Positions 47,891-56,037 of a stretch of DNA of 64,000 bases are shown one piece after another; within the stretch, counting starts at the first letter, position 1, and each line of letters opens with the position of its first letter. A program made the translations under genes and the position numbers. The notes below the pieces were generated by a model that saw nothing but the letters and a program-made list of their open reading frames with translations, did no database searches and was not told the DNA's origin. The DNA lies in assembly GCA_913057225.1 (NCBI GenBank), contig CAJXNT010000001.1:62001-126000 (forward strand), read 5' to 3'. Origin of the DNA: an uncultured Mycoplasmatota bacterium (GTDB lineage: Bacteria; Bacillota_I; Bacilli_A; Izemoplasmatales; Izemoplasmataceae).

Positions 47891-47965
47891 TGGCTGGGCT
47901 GGATGGATTCGAACCATCGATGTCGGAGTCAAAGTCCGATGCCTTAACCACTTGGCGACAGCCCA
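47891..47965 (-). tRNA. tRNA-Gln (TTG)
   Basis: Acceptor TGGGCTG / CAGCCCA, anticodon arm TCGGA-CTTTGAC-TCCGA, encoded CCA, 75 bases. Confidence 0.95.
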
Positions 47966-47968
47966 TAA

Positions 47969-48053
47969 TGGTGGAGGGGGACGGATTCGAACCGCCGAAC
48001 CCTGAGGGAGTAGATTTACAGTCTACCGCGTTTAACCACTTCGCTACCCCTCC
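47969..48053 (-). tRNA. tRNA-Tyr (GTA)
   Basis: 85 bases, class II; acceptor GGAGGGG / CCCCTCC, anticodon arm GTAGA-CTGTAAA-TCTAC, encoded CCA. First tRNA of the cluster. Confidence 0.95.
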
Positions 48054-48069
48054 AAAAGGCGCATAAAAG

Positions 48070-48098
48070 ATTATATTATATCGCCATTTTTATTGCAA
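48070..48098 (-). promoter_or_regulatory. Promoter for tRNA-Tyr and tRNA-Gln
   Basis: TTGCAA (48093-48098) and TATAAT (48070-48075), 17-bp spacer, ending 17 bp before tRNA-Tyr and touching the stop of the MazG-like gene. Confidence 0.85.
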
Positions 48099-48100
48099 GG

Positions 48101-48397
48101 CTATTTTTTACTGGGGTACTTGAGTTCATTCTTTTTGAGTTTTTCCTCGATGATTGTTTGGATATCAAGCCCTAAGTCGTGGGCCATTGCAATCGCATAG
48201 ATTAAGACGTCTGCAAGTTCTTCTTTGACGTTTTCCTGGTCATAAGAGACTTCCCCCCACTGGAAGTTTTCTAAAAGTTCAGCGGCTTCAATCACAATGG
48301 ATTTCGCGAGCTTTTCTGGATCATCGGACAAATGCCAGTCTCGATCATCTCGAAACTGGATGATGGTGTCAACGAGTGCTTTGATTTGATCAGTCAT
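48101..48397 (-). CDS. MazG-like nucleotide pyrophosphohydrolase
   Basis: A 98-residue all-alpha NTP pyrophosphatase of the MazG/dCTPase group, which hydrolyses unwanted nucleotides to the monophosphate. The metal-binding Glu/Asp motifs are IEAAELLE (about 32-39) and EELADVLIY (about 58-66). RDDRDWHLSDDPEKLAKS is typical of the short form. It overlaps yyzM by 8 bp and may be co-expressed with parAB. Confidence 0.9.
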   Translation of the reverse strand: MTDQIKALVDTIIQFRDDRDWHLSDDPEKLAKSIVIEAAELLENFQWGEVSYDQENVKEELADVLIYAIAMAHDLGLDIQTIIEEKLKKNELKYPSKK

Positions 48398-48578
48398 TCT
48401 TAATCCTCTTTATCCGTTTGAGTAGCTTAACTCTCTCCAACATCACAATGCGATCACATCCAAGGCATCGGATTTTTACATCCGCGCCGAGTCGTATGAT
48501 TTCCCAGTCCTTTGACCCACACGGGTGAGGCTTTTTCATTTCGATGACCTGACCCATTTTGAGTTCATCACTTTGCAT
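48390..48578 (-). CDS. yyzM: DUF951 family protein (YyzM-like)
   Basis: A 62-residue protein of unknown function. HPCGSKDWEIIRLGADVKIR followed by CLGC gives three Cys that could hold a metal. B. subtilis yyzM lies near parB as well. ATG at 48578 lies 11 bp inside the parB reading frame. Confidence 0.88.
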   Translation of the reverse strand: MQSDELKMGQVIEMKKPHPCGSKDWEIIRLGADVKIRCLGCDRIVMLERVKLLKRIKRIKND

Positions 48579-49380
48579 TCAGCTGATCCTCGATGAATCG
48601 ATCTAAAGCGTCATCCGATTCAAAGCCCAAAATGATCTTTTTCCCTTGGACCTTCACATCGGCATGGCTGATCTTTAACCTTTTCTTTAATGAAGAGACA
48701 AGTTTTGAGGTTTTTGATTGACTTCGGTGGCTTAAATGTTGTTCTAAATCTCTCACCGACCAATGTTCGTTGATGATTTTTTCAGCCAGTGATCGCACCT
48801 TTTTGAAATCATTGAGTTTGCTTAAAACTCTCGCATGCCCCATGCTCAACTTCCGTCCAAGTACCAACTCTATCACGTCTTCAGGTAAGTGCAGCAAACC
48901 AATGATGTTGGTGACATAGGATCGACTCTTGCCAATCTTTTTGGCTAATTGTGCATGCGTGTAATTGAAATTCTCAATCAATTGTTTGTACGTGGCAGCT
49001 TCCTCAACGGAGGTTAAATCTTCTCTTTGGATGTTTTCAATGAGCGCCAGTTCCGAAGCCATTTGTGCATTGTAGTCTCTCACGACTGCAGGGATGGTTT
49101 TTTTATTGGCTAAAAGGGAGGCTTTAAACCGTCTCTCACCGGCAATGATCATGTAACCTTTGGCAATAGGTTTCACAATGATGGGTTGCATAAGTCCATA
49201 TTCTAAAATGGACGTCTTAAGTTCTTGAAGCTTCTTTTCATCGTAATAAATGCGAGGCTGTTCGGGGTTGGTCTTGATGTCTGCAAGATCAATCTGAATG
49301 ATTTTTTCATCGGAGGATATTTCCAGAGCATTCTCGTCCATTAATTGGGCTAACCCCCGACCTAAGTTAGATTTACTCAT
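48568..49380 (-). CDS. parB: Chromosome-partitioning protein ParB (Spo0J)
   Basis: CTP-dependent clamp that loads at parS and organises the origin region. I take ATG 49380 (270 residues, MSKSNLGRGLAQLM), overlapping the parA stop by 8 bp; a TTG three codons earlier is possible. The N-terminal domain has the CTP-binding GERRFKAS box, followed by the helix-turn-helix (THAQLAKKIGKSRSYVTNII) and a C-terminal dimerisation domain. I found no convincing parS site in the window. Confidence 0.96.
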   Translation of the reverse strand: MSKSNLGRGLAQLMDENALEISSDEKIIQIDLADIKTNPEQPRIYYDEKKLQELKTSILEYGLMQPIIVKPIAKGYMIIAGERRFKASLLANKKTIPAVVRDYNAQMASELALIENIQREDLTSVEEAATYKQLIENFNYTHAQLAKKIGKSRSYVTNIIGLLHLPEDVIELVLGRKLSMGHARVLSKLNDFKKVRSLAEKIINEHWSVRDLEQHLSHRSQSKTSKLVSSLKKRLKISHADVKVQGKKIILGFESDDALDRFIEDQLNAK

Positions 49381-50146
49381 TGTTTTCAACTAACTCCTTT
49401 GCAAGACTTTTATACCCTTGGCTCCCTTTGGATTGGGGAGAGAATTCGGTGACAGGCAATCCATAACTGGATGAAACCGCGACTTTAACATTTCTGGGAA
49501 TAATCGTTTTAAATACTTTTTCTCGGAAATATGTTTTCACTTCACTGATCACTTCGTAGCCCACATTACTCCGGGTGTCGAGCATGGTCAGTAACACCCC
49601 TTCGATGATCAGTTCCTTTTGGGACAACTGTTTTTTATTCTGGATGAACCGAATGGTATTCAATAACTGTGTGAGTCCATCCATCGCCAAGAATTCACAT
49701 TGAACCGGAATGAGCACAGAATCGGCTGCAATCAAAGCGTTGGTGGTAATAAGACCGAGCGAAGGAGGGCAATCGATAAGAATATAATCGTACTCGTCAC
49801 GGATGCTCTCTAACGCAATCGACAAGACGTAGTTTTTATTATCATCGCCAATAAGAGCGCCCTCAACATTGGACAGATCAAATTTGGCAGGAATGATATC
49901 TAAGCCCAGTTTGGGTAACCGTAACAACGCTTCTTTGGCTTGAGCTTGACTCATAAAAATATCGGTGGAAGAATGCAACAGATTTGACCGATTCACCCCT
50001 AGGTTTGTGGTGGCATTGGCTTGGTAATCGATGTCCACCAAACACACCCTTTTTCCCAGTTGGGCTAAAGCACTTGATAAATTCACCGATGTGGTGGTCT
50101 TGCCCACCCCACCTTTTTGATTACTAATTGCGATGATTTTCCCCAT
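49373..50146 (-). CDS. parA: Chromosome-partitioning ATPase ParA (Soj)
   Basis: Deviant Walker ATPase that moves ParB-origin complexes and affects DnaA. I take ATG 50146 after GAGGAG, giving 257 residues starting MGKIIAISNQKGGVGKTTT. LVDIDYQANAT and DYILIDCPPSLG are the A' and B motifs. A strong terminator separates it from the membrane proteins upstream. Confidence 0.97.
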   Translation of the reverse strand: MGKIIAISNQKGGVGKTTTSVNLSSALAQLGKRVCLVDIDYQANATTNLGVNRSNLLHSSTDIFMSQAQAKEALLRLPKLGLDIIPAKFDLSNVEGALIGDDNKNYVLSIALESIRDEYDYILIDCPPSLGLITTNALIAADSVLIPVQCEFLAMDGLTQLLNTIRFIQNKKQLSQKELIIEGVLLTMLDTRSNVGYEVISEVKTYFREKVFKTIIPRNVKVAVSSSYGLPVTEFSPQSKGSQGYKSLAKELVENNE

Positions 50147-50172
50147 GTGCGCGCTCCTCATAAAGTAATCGT

Positions 50173-50181
50173 ATTTTATCA
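50173..50181 (-). promoter_or_regulatory. Extended -10 promoter for parAB
   Basis: TGATAAAAT, about 30 bp before the parA start, follows the terminator at 50211. No clear -35. Confidence 0.5.
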
Positions 50182-50210
50182 CAGCCCCCCCAAAAGCATC
50201 GGACAAATCA

Positions 50211-50245
50211 AAAAAAGTTTTCCACACTCATCGTGGAAAACTTTT
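50211..50245 (-). terminator. Terminator after the tandem membrane-protein genes
   Basis: A 13-bp perfect stem (AAAAGTTTTCCAC / GTGGAAAACTTTT) with a 7-base loop and a U-run. It ends the rsmG-membrane protein transcript. Confidence 0.95.
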
Positions 50246-50261
50246 GGTGGAAAAATAAGGA

Positions 50262-51443
50262 CTACATCTTTTTATATAACTCTTCGTTGTCTAAAAAGAC
50301 GCCAATGTCTCGGTCATTTAAATAGTCTTTAATGGCCTTGGACTGAAAGATGGATTTGATTTCACCATGTTCCAAAGATTCTGCAACCCTTCCCCACTTA
50401 TCGAGCTGGGTCACTTCTTGTTTTAAATATCGATAAATCATCGCCCCAGCGATGATGCGATCGGTCTCGAATCTCAAAATAGAGTCCAATGCTGTTTCAT
50501 AATTCTTAACATCGGGATGCAGGCCTTCTTGCGTTTGAGCCAACAATTCATACGCGAGCTCGGTAAATTCGTTATTGGCATTTAATAGATATTTTTTCAG
50601 CTGACGCATGGTCTCTTTGGTTTTGTATTTGAGAGTTTTTTGATGCATGGCTTCATCAATGTCGATATCGTGTAAGTAGAAATAAAACTCAACCAACTCT
50701 TGCATTTCTTTCGCTGGCTTGCCGTTCATTTCTCCTAAGAAGGTCGATAGTTCAGTCAAAGCTTGTTGAAAACTTGGGCGTTCATGCATGGGCGTGAGGT
50801 ATTCCGATTCAATTTTGGTATCTTTCAAGCGCACCATGTTTTCAAGATATTTTTGCGTTAATTTTTTCGAGGATAAATATTCGGTGTAATACCGATCATT
50901 GGCGACTTCTGAATTGATGAAATACAGTAGAAAATAGACGTAAAACAGCAACAGTGTCACTTGGTATATGATGATTTGCATGGTTTCACTTGTCTGGGTG
51001 GTATCGCCGCCAAACAAATCAACATTGAAGAGCATGTACGCCACACCAAACAAGGTTAAGATCGTCCCATAAACAAAAAATGGGAAGCCTTCTTGGTAAT
51101 AGATGATCACACTTAATATCGCAAACACAATGAGATAAATGTAAATGGGATTGGAAAAACTAAGGAATGAGCCCATCAAGATAAAGAAGCTCAAAATACT
51201 AAAATGCATGGCGGTTCTAGGGGCACCAGACACAAGTAAAATCCAAGCCACACCATACGTCAACAAGAAAGCCACAGGCACAATCACTTGAATCACCGTC
51301 GTTGCGGTCAAGATTAAACTAAAGGGAATACTTACGGCGCTGACCAAGAACAAAACCACCAACAACAATGCGATTTTGATGGATAAAATCTCGTTATTGG
51401 AAAGGTACTCACTGTTGCGAATCTTCAATAAAAGATCTCTCAT
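50262..51443 (-). CDS. Membrane protein of unknown function, second of a tandem pair
   Basis: 393 residues. About six hydrophobic helices fill residues 20-180; the remaining ~210 residues are soluble and mostly helical. Part of the soluble domain reads YLHDIDIDEA, faintly like the LHDIGK motif of HD/HD-GYP phosphodiesterases, but the rest of that signature is missing. The upstream neighbour has the same length and layout and LHQLSLSKA at the matching place, so they are likely old paralogues. ATG overlaps the neighbour's stop by 4 bp. Function unknown. Confidence 0.8.
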   Translation of the reverse strand: MRDLLLKIRNSEYLSNNEILSIKIALLLVVLFLVSAVSIPFSLILTATTVIQVIVPVAFLLTYGVAWILLVSGAPRTAMHFSILSFFILMGSFLSFSNPIYIYLIVFAILSVIIYYQEGFPFFVYGTILTLFGVAYMLFNVDLFGGDTTQTSETMQIIIYQVTLLLFYVYFLLYFINSEVANDRYYTEYLSSKKLTQKYLENMVRLKDTKIESEYLTPMHERPSFQQALTELSTFLGEMNGKPAKEMQELVEFYFYLHDIDIDEAMHQKTLKYKTKETMRQLKKYLLNANNEFTELAYELLAQTQEGLHPDVKNYETALDSILRFETDRIIAGAMIYRYLKQEVTQLDKWGRVAESLEHGEIKSIFQSKAIKDYLNDRDIGVFLDNEELYKKM

Positions 51444-52621
51444 AGTGGAACCTCCACACCATCAATCGCATCGGTCATAATGGTTTCAATCACATCTTGA
51501 TACTCCGTGAACGTTTTTAATATTCTTGGTTCAACCAGACGATCGATTCCACTCTGATTCAGTAAATCCATAAACGCCTGATGCGAATAGGCATCTCGGT
51601 CAACATCGGGGTGTCTGAAGTAAACATAAAATGCACTAAACACCATGATTTTTACGGCTTCAGAATCATCGTAGTGACGGAAGGAATTGAAGGCATCTTT
51701 AGGATCAATGATGGTTTGTGAGTCTCCATAAATTTGCGAGATGCGATACGCTAAATACCTCAATTTTTGATGGTCAGAAAGCGTCAATGATTGCAGTTCA
51801 ATAATGATTTCTTCAGGGATCTCTTTATACTTTTTCTTAGCTTTTGAAAGGGATAACTGATGCAAATCTTCAATCAGTTGAAGGCGTTTCTCAAAGACAT
51901 TTTCCATCTCTAACTTCTGCGTAAATGATTCAAAAAATGCATGCATATCTTTGAAGAAAACATCGGTATTGATCGGGTCATTTAATACCTCTTTTTGAAA
52001 ATCAAAAAGGCCTTGAATGATACGGTATTCATTTTCTTTAGATTTCGCCAATTTCTCATAATTAAACTGTTTCATGCGGATGTTAAAAATGGCAGATAAA
52101 TAAAGGAAAATCATCACTACCACAATCGATGCATTGATAATGCCGAGTTGCGCCATCGTGGATTCTTCGACCGCTAATATTTCCGGGAAAACCCATAATA
52201 CGAGTGAGCTCGTGAAGGTCATCAAGACATGATTTAGGGTCGCTGTACGGCTATCCAAATAGATAAATCCAATGGTGAAAGCAATGAACAAATTAGCAAA
52301 AATGCCTGGCAAGCTTTGATTAAAAAGTAAATAGGTAATGAACGTGTAAATGAATAGGACATTAAGCATCCCCAGTCGAGTCAACCATTCAAAACGCCAT
52401 GAATTAATGATCGATATCACATTGAATGAAAGGACTACGACAAACACAAATAAATAAAGAATGATCTCATTGATTGGAATTGATTCAACAAAAAAAAGCG
52501 TCATCAAAAACAGACTATAAACCCCCATCATGGTGGTGGCAATGATGGCACTGTTTTTATGTGCACGATATTTTTGTTTTTGAATCTCACGCCCAATGCG
52601 CTGATTGATTTTTGATTCCAT
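51440..52621 (-). CDS. Membrane protein of unknown function, first of a tandem pair
   Basis: Also 393 residues: a short basic N-terminus, about six hydrophobic helices (25-190), then a soluble helical domain. The end part (LAYRISQIYG..., DAFNSFRHYDDSEAVKIM..., SGIDRLVEPRIL) recalls the last helices of HD-GYP domains, with no catalytic residues; this is a weak resemblance. It starts 3 bp after rsmG and overlaps the next gene by 4 bp, so the three are translated together. In Bacillus, noc occupies this place. Confidence 0.8.
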   Translation of the reverse strand: MESKINQRIGREIQKQKYRAHKNSAIIATTMMGVYSLFLMTLFFVESIPINEIILYLFVFVVVLSFNVISIINSWRFEWLTRLGMLNVLFIYTFITYLLFNQSLPGIFANLFIAFTIGFIYLDSRTATLNHVLMTFTSSLVLWVFPEILAVEESTMAQLGIINASIVVVMIFLYLSAIFNIRMKQFNYEKLAKSKENEYRIIQGLFDFQKEVLNDPINTDVFFKDMHAFFESFTQKLEMENVFEKRLQLIEDLHQLSLSKAKKKYKEIPEEIIIELQSLTLSDHQKLRYLAYRISQIYGDSQTIIDPKDAFNSFRHYDDSEAVKIMVFSAFYVYFRHPDVDRDAYSHQAFMDLLNQSGIDRLVEPRILKTFTEYQDVIETIMTDAIDGVEVPL

Positions 52622-52624
52622 GAT

Positions 52625-53320
52625 TCACCAGAGTGGATTTTTTTTGATGCTCCCATACACTCTTGGTTTCAAGGGAACATCGTGTGTTTTTTTGAGCACA
52701 AGAATAAACCGTGTGATTTCATCAATATGGATGGGATAGATCGATTTTTCTAACTGCAATCGTTTCAAAACTTCTTCAGATCCATTAAGTTCTTCGTCCA
52801 ACTTTGGTCCTTTTAAAAAAATCATCGAGCCACCTGGTTTTAAAAGGCGATAGGTCAGTTCAACAAGGATGCTCACTTGGGCCACGGCCCGACTCGTCAC
52901 ATAATCAAAAAGCGTCTCGGGTTGGACCGTTTCAATGCGTGCATGGAGAGGGTCCACATTGCTTAAGCTTAAGTGGTCAACTAAACGCATTTGAAACTTG
53001 ACTTTTTTTCCGGTAGATTCCACCGAAGTCACGTGCAAACTGGGTTCCATGATGGCCAGGGGTATCCCAGGAAATCCACCCCCACTCCCCACATCACATA
53101 CGCTCTTTTTCTTAAAAGATAGAGGTAAAGATAATATGGTAATTGAATCCAGAAAATGCTTAATATAAACTGCATCTCTTTCCGTAATTCGTGTCAAATT
53201 TAAATGCTGATTGATGTCGGTTAAATACTCAAAAAAAAGATCGAATTTTTGAGCTTTTTCAGCGTCCCAGGAAATGTGATTTTCCTGTAGATATTCTGTG
53301 AATTTTTTGGGGGTCATCAT
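52625..53320 (-). CDS. rsmG: 16S rRNA G527 N7-methyltransferase RsmG
   Basis: Methylates G527 of 16S rRNA; loss gives low-level streptomycin resistance elsewhere. The 231 residues contain the SAM site CDVGSGGGFPGIPLAI and YVTSRAVAQVS. Two adjacent ATGs (53320 and 53317) are possible. It lies downstream of mnmG but behind a terminator, and leads into the two membrane proteins. Confidence 0.97.
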   Translation of the reverse strand: MMTPKKFTEYLQENHISWDAEKAQKFDLFFEYLTDINQHLNLTRITERDAVYIKHFLDSITILSLPLSFKKKSVCDVGSGGGFPGIPLAIMEPSLHVTSVESTGKKVKFQMRLVDHLSLSNVDPLHARIETVQPETLFDYVTSRAVAQVSILVELTYRLLKPGGSMIFLKGPKLDEELNGSEEVLKRLQLEKSIYPIHIDEITRFILVLKKTHDVPLKPRVYGSIKKNPLW

Positions 53321-53326
53321 AGATTC

Positions 53327-53335
53327 ATTTTATCA
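53327..53335 (-). promoter_or_regulatory. Extended -10 promoter for rsmG
   Basis: TGATAAAAT, identical to the parA element, directly before the rsmG start and after the mnmG terminator. The leader would be very short. Confidence 0.45.
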
Positions 53336-53350
53336 CTCTTCAAACGATTT

Positions 53351-53382
53351 AAAAAAAGTTCGAGTTAAGCCCTCGAACTTTT
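53351..53382 (-). terminator. Terminator overlapping the end of mnmG
   Basis: Stem AAAAGTTCGAG / CTCGAACTTTT with a 7-base loop holding the mnmG stop codon, then U. The last codons of mnmG form its 5' arm. Confidence 0.93.
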
Positions 53383-55248
53383 CATGGATTGTTCTTTTTG
53401 AAATTGTTTAAGATAGATGCTTAAAACAGCAATATCGTTCGGATTAACCCCACTAATTCTTGCCGCTTGGCCCAACGTTAAAGGTTTCACTTGATTCAAT
53501 TTATCTTTGGCCTCACTGGCTAGATTTTGAATCTCATCGTATGAAAATGAATCGGGTATCTTAACATTTTCCTGTTTGGCTAATTTCTCAGCAATCTTCT
53601 CTGCTTTCAAAATGTAGCCTTCGTATTTCACGTCAATCTCAACTTGATTGAGAATCTCAGAATCGTACGCATCAAAATCAACAAAATGATAGATGTGTTC
53701 GGCTTTGATTTCTGGGCGACGAATGAGTTGATAAAAACTCGTTTTGTCTGTGATGGCGGCAGACCCTAAAGCACTCAATTTTTCTAACGTCTCGGGAGTG
53801 GGGGTAAGGAAGACATTTTTTAGATCAGACTCGAGTTGTTTCACGCGTTTATCTTGATTTAAAAAATGCTGATACTTGGATGCATCCAACAGGCCAATCC
53901 GATGGCCATGGTGCATTAAGCGACGGTCCGCATTGTCGTGTCTCAGTAATAGTCGATGTTCCGCTCTGGATGTCAATAATCGGTATGGATCGAGCGTCCC
54001 TTTATTGACTAAATCATCAATCAAAACTCCAATGTACGCTTCATGGCGTTTTAAAATAAAGGGCTCTTTTCCTTCGATTTTTTGGACGGCGTTGATGCCT
54101 GCCATTAGACCTTGGCAGGCGGCTTCTTCATATCCACTTGTCCCATTGATCTGACCCGCAAAATAAAGGCCCTCAACGGGTTTTGATTCCAGCGTTGGCC
54201 AGAGTTGACGAGCGTCAATGGCGTCGTATTCAATGGCATAGGCATATTTCGTTATTTCCACATTTTCAAGCCCAGGAATGGTTTTAATCATTCGCTCTTG
54301 GACATCTCTGGGCATCGAAGTCGAAAAGCCTTGAACATACGTTTCATCCAGTTCAACACTCTCTGGCTCTAAAAAGATTTGGTGGCGATTTTTATCGGAA
54401 AACCGAACCACTTTGTCTTCAATGGATGGGCAGTATCTTGGACCGACCCCTTCCACCATGCCGGAAAACATCGATGAGTGATCTAAGTTCAAATTGATGA
54501 TTGAATGGGTTGAATCATTGGTGTAGGTTAAATAGCAATCATATTGTGCGTCAATATCGTAGGGCTTTTTGGGCCCGTGTGAAAACTGACGGTGGACAGA
54601 ATCTCCAGGATGAAGCTCTGTTTTCGAATAATCAATGGTATCCGTTTTTATCCGGGGTGGGGTCCCAGTTTTCAATCGTTTCAAAGGAAAGCCCAGTGCT
54701 TCAAGCTGCGGACTTAATCCCATGGATGGTTTTTGTTTGTTGGGGCCTGATGACGTTTTTTCATGACCGATTAACACCGTGGATTGCATGTAAGTTCCAG
54801 TGGTTAATATGACACTTGACCCTTTAAACGAACGGCCATCTTCAAGTAAAACCCCGACGGCTTTTCCGTTCTCAACAATGACCTTATCCACATAGGCTTC
54901 TACGGCATCTAAATGATCTTGAGAAAGAATGGTATCTCGCATTCTTCGCGAATATGCCACTTTGTCGGATTGGGCTCTTAACGCTTGGACCGCTGGACCT
55001 TTTGAATGGTTTAAAAGACGCATTTGGATTTGAGTGGCGTCGGTATTCTCCGCCATTTCACCCCCAAGTGCATCAATTTCTCTCACCACGATACCCTTGG
55101 CTGGTCCACCCACAGAAGGGTTGCAGGGCATGGTTGCGATCATATTAATATTTCCGGTCACCAATAAGGTTTTCTTTCCTAACCTTGCACTGGCCAGACA
55201 CGCTTCACTGCCTGCATGACCGGCGCCGATGACGATTACATCATACAT
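53365..55248 (-). CDS. mnmG: tRNA uridine-34 5-carboxymethylaminomethyl modification enzyme MnmG
   Basis: FAD enzyme that, with MnmE, modifies the wobble uridine of several tRNAs. The 627 residues start [17 protein letters not shown] with the dinucleotide-binding fold and carry [30 protein letters not shown] and [16 protein letters not shown], all signatures. The following genes rsmG, parA and parB mark a near-origin neighbourhood in other Firmicutes. mnmE is not in view. Confidence 0.98.
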   Translation of the reverse strand: MYDVIVIGAGHAGSEACLASARLGKKTLLVTGNINMIATMPCNPSVGGPAKGIVVREIDALGGEMAENTDATQIQMRLLNHSKGPAVQALRAQSDKVAYSRRMRDTILSQDHLDAVEAYVDKVIVENGKAVGVLLEDGRSFKGSSVILTTGTYMQSTVLIGHEKTSSGPNKQKPSMGLSPQLEALGFPLKRLKTGTPPRIKTDTIDYSKTELHPGDSVHRQFSHGPKKPYDIDAQYDCYLTYTNDSTHSIINLNLDHSSMFSGMVEGVGPRYCPSIEDKVVRFSDKNRHQIFLEPESVELDETYVQGFSTSMPRDVQERMIKTIPGLENVEITKYAYAIEYDAIDARQLWPTLESKPVEGLYFAGQINGTSGYEEAACQGLMAGINAVQKIEGKEPFILKRHEAYIGVLIDDLVNKGTLDPYRLLTSRAEHRLLLRHDNADRRLMHHGHRIGLLDASKYQHFLNQDKRVKQLESDLKNVFLTPTPETLEKLSALGSAAITDKTSFYQLIRRPEIKAEHIYHFVDFDAYDSEILNQVEIDVKYEGYILKAEKIAEKLAKQENVKIPDSFSYDEIQNLASEAKDKLNQVKPLTLGQAARISGVNPNDIAVLSIYLKQFQKEQSMKSSRA

Positions 55249-55276
55249 ACTATCACCACGGTCATTTTATACTGTT

Positions 55277-55313
55277 GGCCTTGATTAGTAAATAGATTAA
55301 CTTTAATCAGGCC
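55277..55313. promoter_or_regulatory. Imperfect inverted repeat between mnmG and the two-component system
   Basis: GGCCTTGATTA and TTAATCAGGCC face each other over 15 bases, with one bulge, in the divergent promoter region. It lies near the -35 area of both sides. It may be an operator for the response regulator; no proof. Confidence 0.4.
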
Positions 55314-55324
55314 CCAAGGTAATA

Positions 55325-55330
55325 TATAAT
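55325..55330 (+). promoter_or_regulatory. Candidate -10 for the two-component operon
   Basis: TATAAT, 30 bp before the response-regulator start. The -35 region (TTTAAT at 17 bp) is weak, as expected for an activated or autoregulated promoter. Confidence 0.5.
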
Positions 55331-55359
55331 ATGAGCCATACGATATGTAAGGATAATCC

Positions 55360-56037
55360 ATGAAGAAAATTCTACTGGTGGAAGACGAACCCACCATTAA
55401 TCGAATGATCTATAACTACCTGGTCAAAGAAGGCTATGAAGTCTATAACACCTTTGATGGGTTAGGCGCCATTGATGCCATCAAAAAACATACATTTAAT
55501 TTGGTCTGCTTAGACATCATGTTGCCCAAAATGAGTGGCTGGGAAATCGCCAAACATCTTCGCGAAAAATCCAATGTCCCCATCATCATGATGAGTGCTT
55601 TATCGGATGAAGAAGATATTTTAAAAGGGTATGATTTGAAGGTCGATGATTACATTACTAAACCCTTTAACCCACGGGTTTTAGTGGCAAAAATCAACGC
55701 GCTTTTAGCACGGTTTTCGAATGAAAAAACCGTTCCAAATCACCTGATTCAAGTCCCCCATCTCGATGTTGACACGAAACGGAAAGTCATCGCACTTGAT
55801 GGTCAGGAACTCTCACTTGCGAGAAAAGAATTCGAATTATTATCATTTTTAATTCAGCATCCCAACGAGATTTGCTCACGAGAATTCCTATTCGATTCCG
55901 TCTGGGGAAAAGACGTAGATGGCGATCCAAGATTGGTGGATACTTACGTGAAAAAACTCCGCAAACATCTCAATGATTATGCGGATTTCATTAAGACCAT
56001 TTTTGGGGTCGGCTATCGATTTGAGGCGTATGATTAA
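55360..56037 (+). CDS. OmpR/PhoB-family response regulator
   Basis: A 225-residue DNA-binding regulator. The receiver domain (1-120) has the acidic VEDE pocket, phosphorylation site Asp52 in LDIMLP, and Lys101 in TKPF. The winged-helix domain (about 130-225) contains SLARKEFELLSFLIQHPNEICSREF-like features and ends RLVDTYVKKLRKHL...GVGYRFE. It is followed by its kinase, whose start overlaps by 8 bp. Target genes are unknown. Confidence 0.95.
   Translation: MKKILLVEDEPTINRMIYNYLVKEGYEVYNTFDGLGAIDAIKKHTFNLVCLDIMLPKMSGWEIAKHLREKSNVPIIMMSALSDEEDILKGYDLKVDDYITKPFNPRVLVAKINALLARFSNEKTVPNHLIQVPHLDVDTKRKVIALDGQELSLARKEFELLSFLIQHPNEICSREFLFDSVWGKDVDGDPRLVDTYVKKLRKHLNDYADFIKTIFGVGYRFEAYD

Noticed and set aside
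48101-48578. MazG-like gene as part of a toxin-antitoxin pair
   Set aside because: Its neighbour is the DUF951 family, not a MazF or other toxin, and the pair lies in the parAB neighbourhood.
53321-55359. A replication origin near mnmG/rsmG/parAB
   Set aside because: The gene neighbourhood is origin-proximal in relatives, but I saw no DnaA-box cluster or AT-rich unwinding region here.
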